NCBI RefSeq assembly: GCF_035943815.1
Contig: NZ_DASZBU010000009.1
Coordinates: 1 to 64,000 of the forward strand
DNA length: 64,000 bases
Direction of reading: 5' to 3'
DNA from: Frateuria_A sp035943815
Lineage (GTDB): Bacteria > Pseudomonadota > Gammaproteobacteria > Xanthomonadales > Rhodanobacteraceae
Below are positions 63,778-64,000 of this stretch, piece after piece. The notes under the pieces were generated by a model. That model did no database searches. It was not told the origin of the DNA and worked only from the letters and a program-made list of their open reading frames with translations. The translations under genes and the position numbers were made by a program. How positions within the stretch are numbered: the first letter of the stretch is position 1; each line of letters opens with the position of its first letter.

Positions 63778-64000
63778 TCAGGCTGGCGCGCCGTCCGGGC
63801 GCGCCGTGCCGATGCCGCGCAGGGCCGGGCTGGCCAGGCAGCCCAGCGCGATGGCGCTCAGCGCCAGGCCGGCGCCGACGAACAGCGCGCCGAGCGAAAT
63901 CAGCTTGAGCAGGCTGCCGGCCACCGCGGCGGATACCGGGCCGATGCCCATGAAGGTGAACATCAGCAGGCTCATGGTGCGACCCATCATGGCCGGCGGC
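63778..64000 (-). CDS. MFS-type transporter, C-terminal end (cut by window end)
   Basis: The frame enters from the right edge and ends at 63778. The visible 74 residues contain PAMMGRTMSLLMFTFMGIGP, a motif before the last two helices of MFS exporters (compare RGRV-type sequences), then a helix pair (SLLKLISLGALFVGAGLALSAIALGCL) and a short polar tail. Most of the gene is outside the window; substrate unknown. It converges on the RND gene, 12 bp apart. Confidence 0.7.
   Translation of the reverse strand, partial: PPAMMGRTMSLLMFTFMGIGPVSAAVAGSLLKLISLGALFVGAGLALSAIALGCLASPALRGIGTARPDGAPA

Overview
The window is a GC-rich chromosomal segment of a gammaproteobacterium of the Xanthomonadales, most like the Rhodanobacteraceae (Dyella, Rhodanobacter, Luteibacter, Frateuria). 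The evidence is a xanthomonadin/aryl-polyene pigment cluster with a XanB2-type chorismatase, the DUF6776-bactofilin-erpA neighbourhood, Oar-like TonB-dependent receptors beside a TPR-sulfotransferase, and an Entner-Doudoroff operon under a GntR regulator. The genus is inferred from gene content only.

Layout. 1-146: C-terminus of an IS481-family transposase cut by the window edge. 155-4259: a LysR regulator divergent from the glyoxylate-shunt pair aceB-aceA. 4428-10151: housekeeping genes (comM, ubiK, a P-II protein, a DUF1453-like membrane protein, gpmA, hemF) and a secreted seven-repeat VNG solenoid protein. 10232-10525: a decayed IS481 transposase. 10707-20995: the pigment cluster. A rightward arm (ketosynthase, chain-length factor, glycosyltransferase) converges on an eight-gene leftward arm (ACP, COG4648 membrane protein, dehydratase, acyltransferase, LolA-like carrier, MMPL exporter, second dehydratase, ketoreductase), and xanB2 diverges from the ACP gene. 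No aryl-acid:ACP ligase is present. 20986-24616: a small P-loop kinase, glmU, a DUF748-type protein and a TonB-like lipoprotein.

24841-32195: the complete atpIBEFHAGDC operon with an upstream promoter, a terminator, strong intercistronic hairpins and a set of related palindromes. 32427-38609: a phasin gene with a 21-bp palindromic operator over its -35 box, queD, elongator tRNA-Met, rppH, bfd with a Fur-like box, bfr, DUF6776-bactofilin, erpA, nudC and ampE. 38706-43199: an S10 peptidase, a DMT transporter, an FtrA-like regulator, a rhodanese and a GNAT acetyltransferase. 43614-49285: zwf-pgl-edd-eda divergent from gntR, whose transcript looks leaderless. 49349-57853: a TPR-sulfotransferase and two tandem Oar-like TonB-dependent receptors. 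58046-64000: a cobalamin riboswitch with an anti-Shine-Dalgarno helix controlling btuB, an RND permease without a membrane-fusion partner, and an MFS fragment cut by the window end.

Functionally, most of the window is core metabolism: glyoxylate bypass, glycolysis, Entner-Doudoroff pathway, ATP synthesis, haem, queuosine and peptidoglycan precursors, and iron storage. The accessory content is the pigment cluster, the sulfotransferase/receptor group and the transposase remains. The points most worth a second look are the pigment cluster without its ligase, the VNG solenoid protein, the sulfotransferase/receptor locus, the btuB leader structure and the phasin operator.
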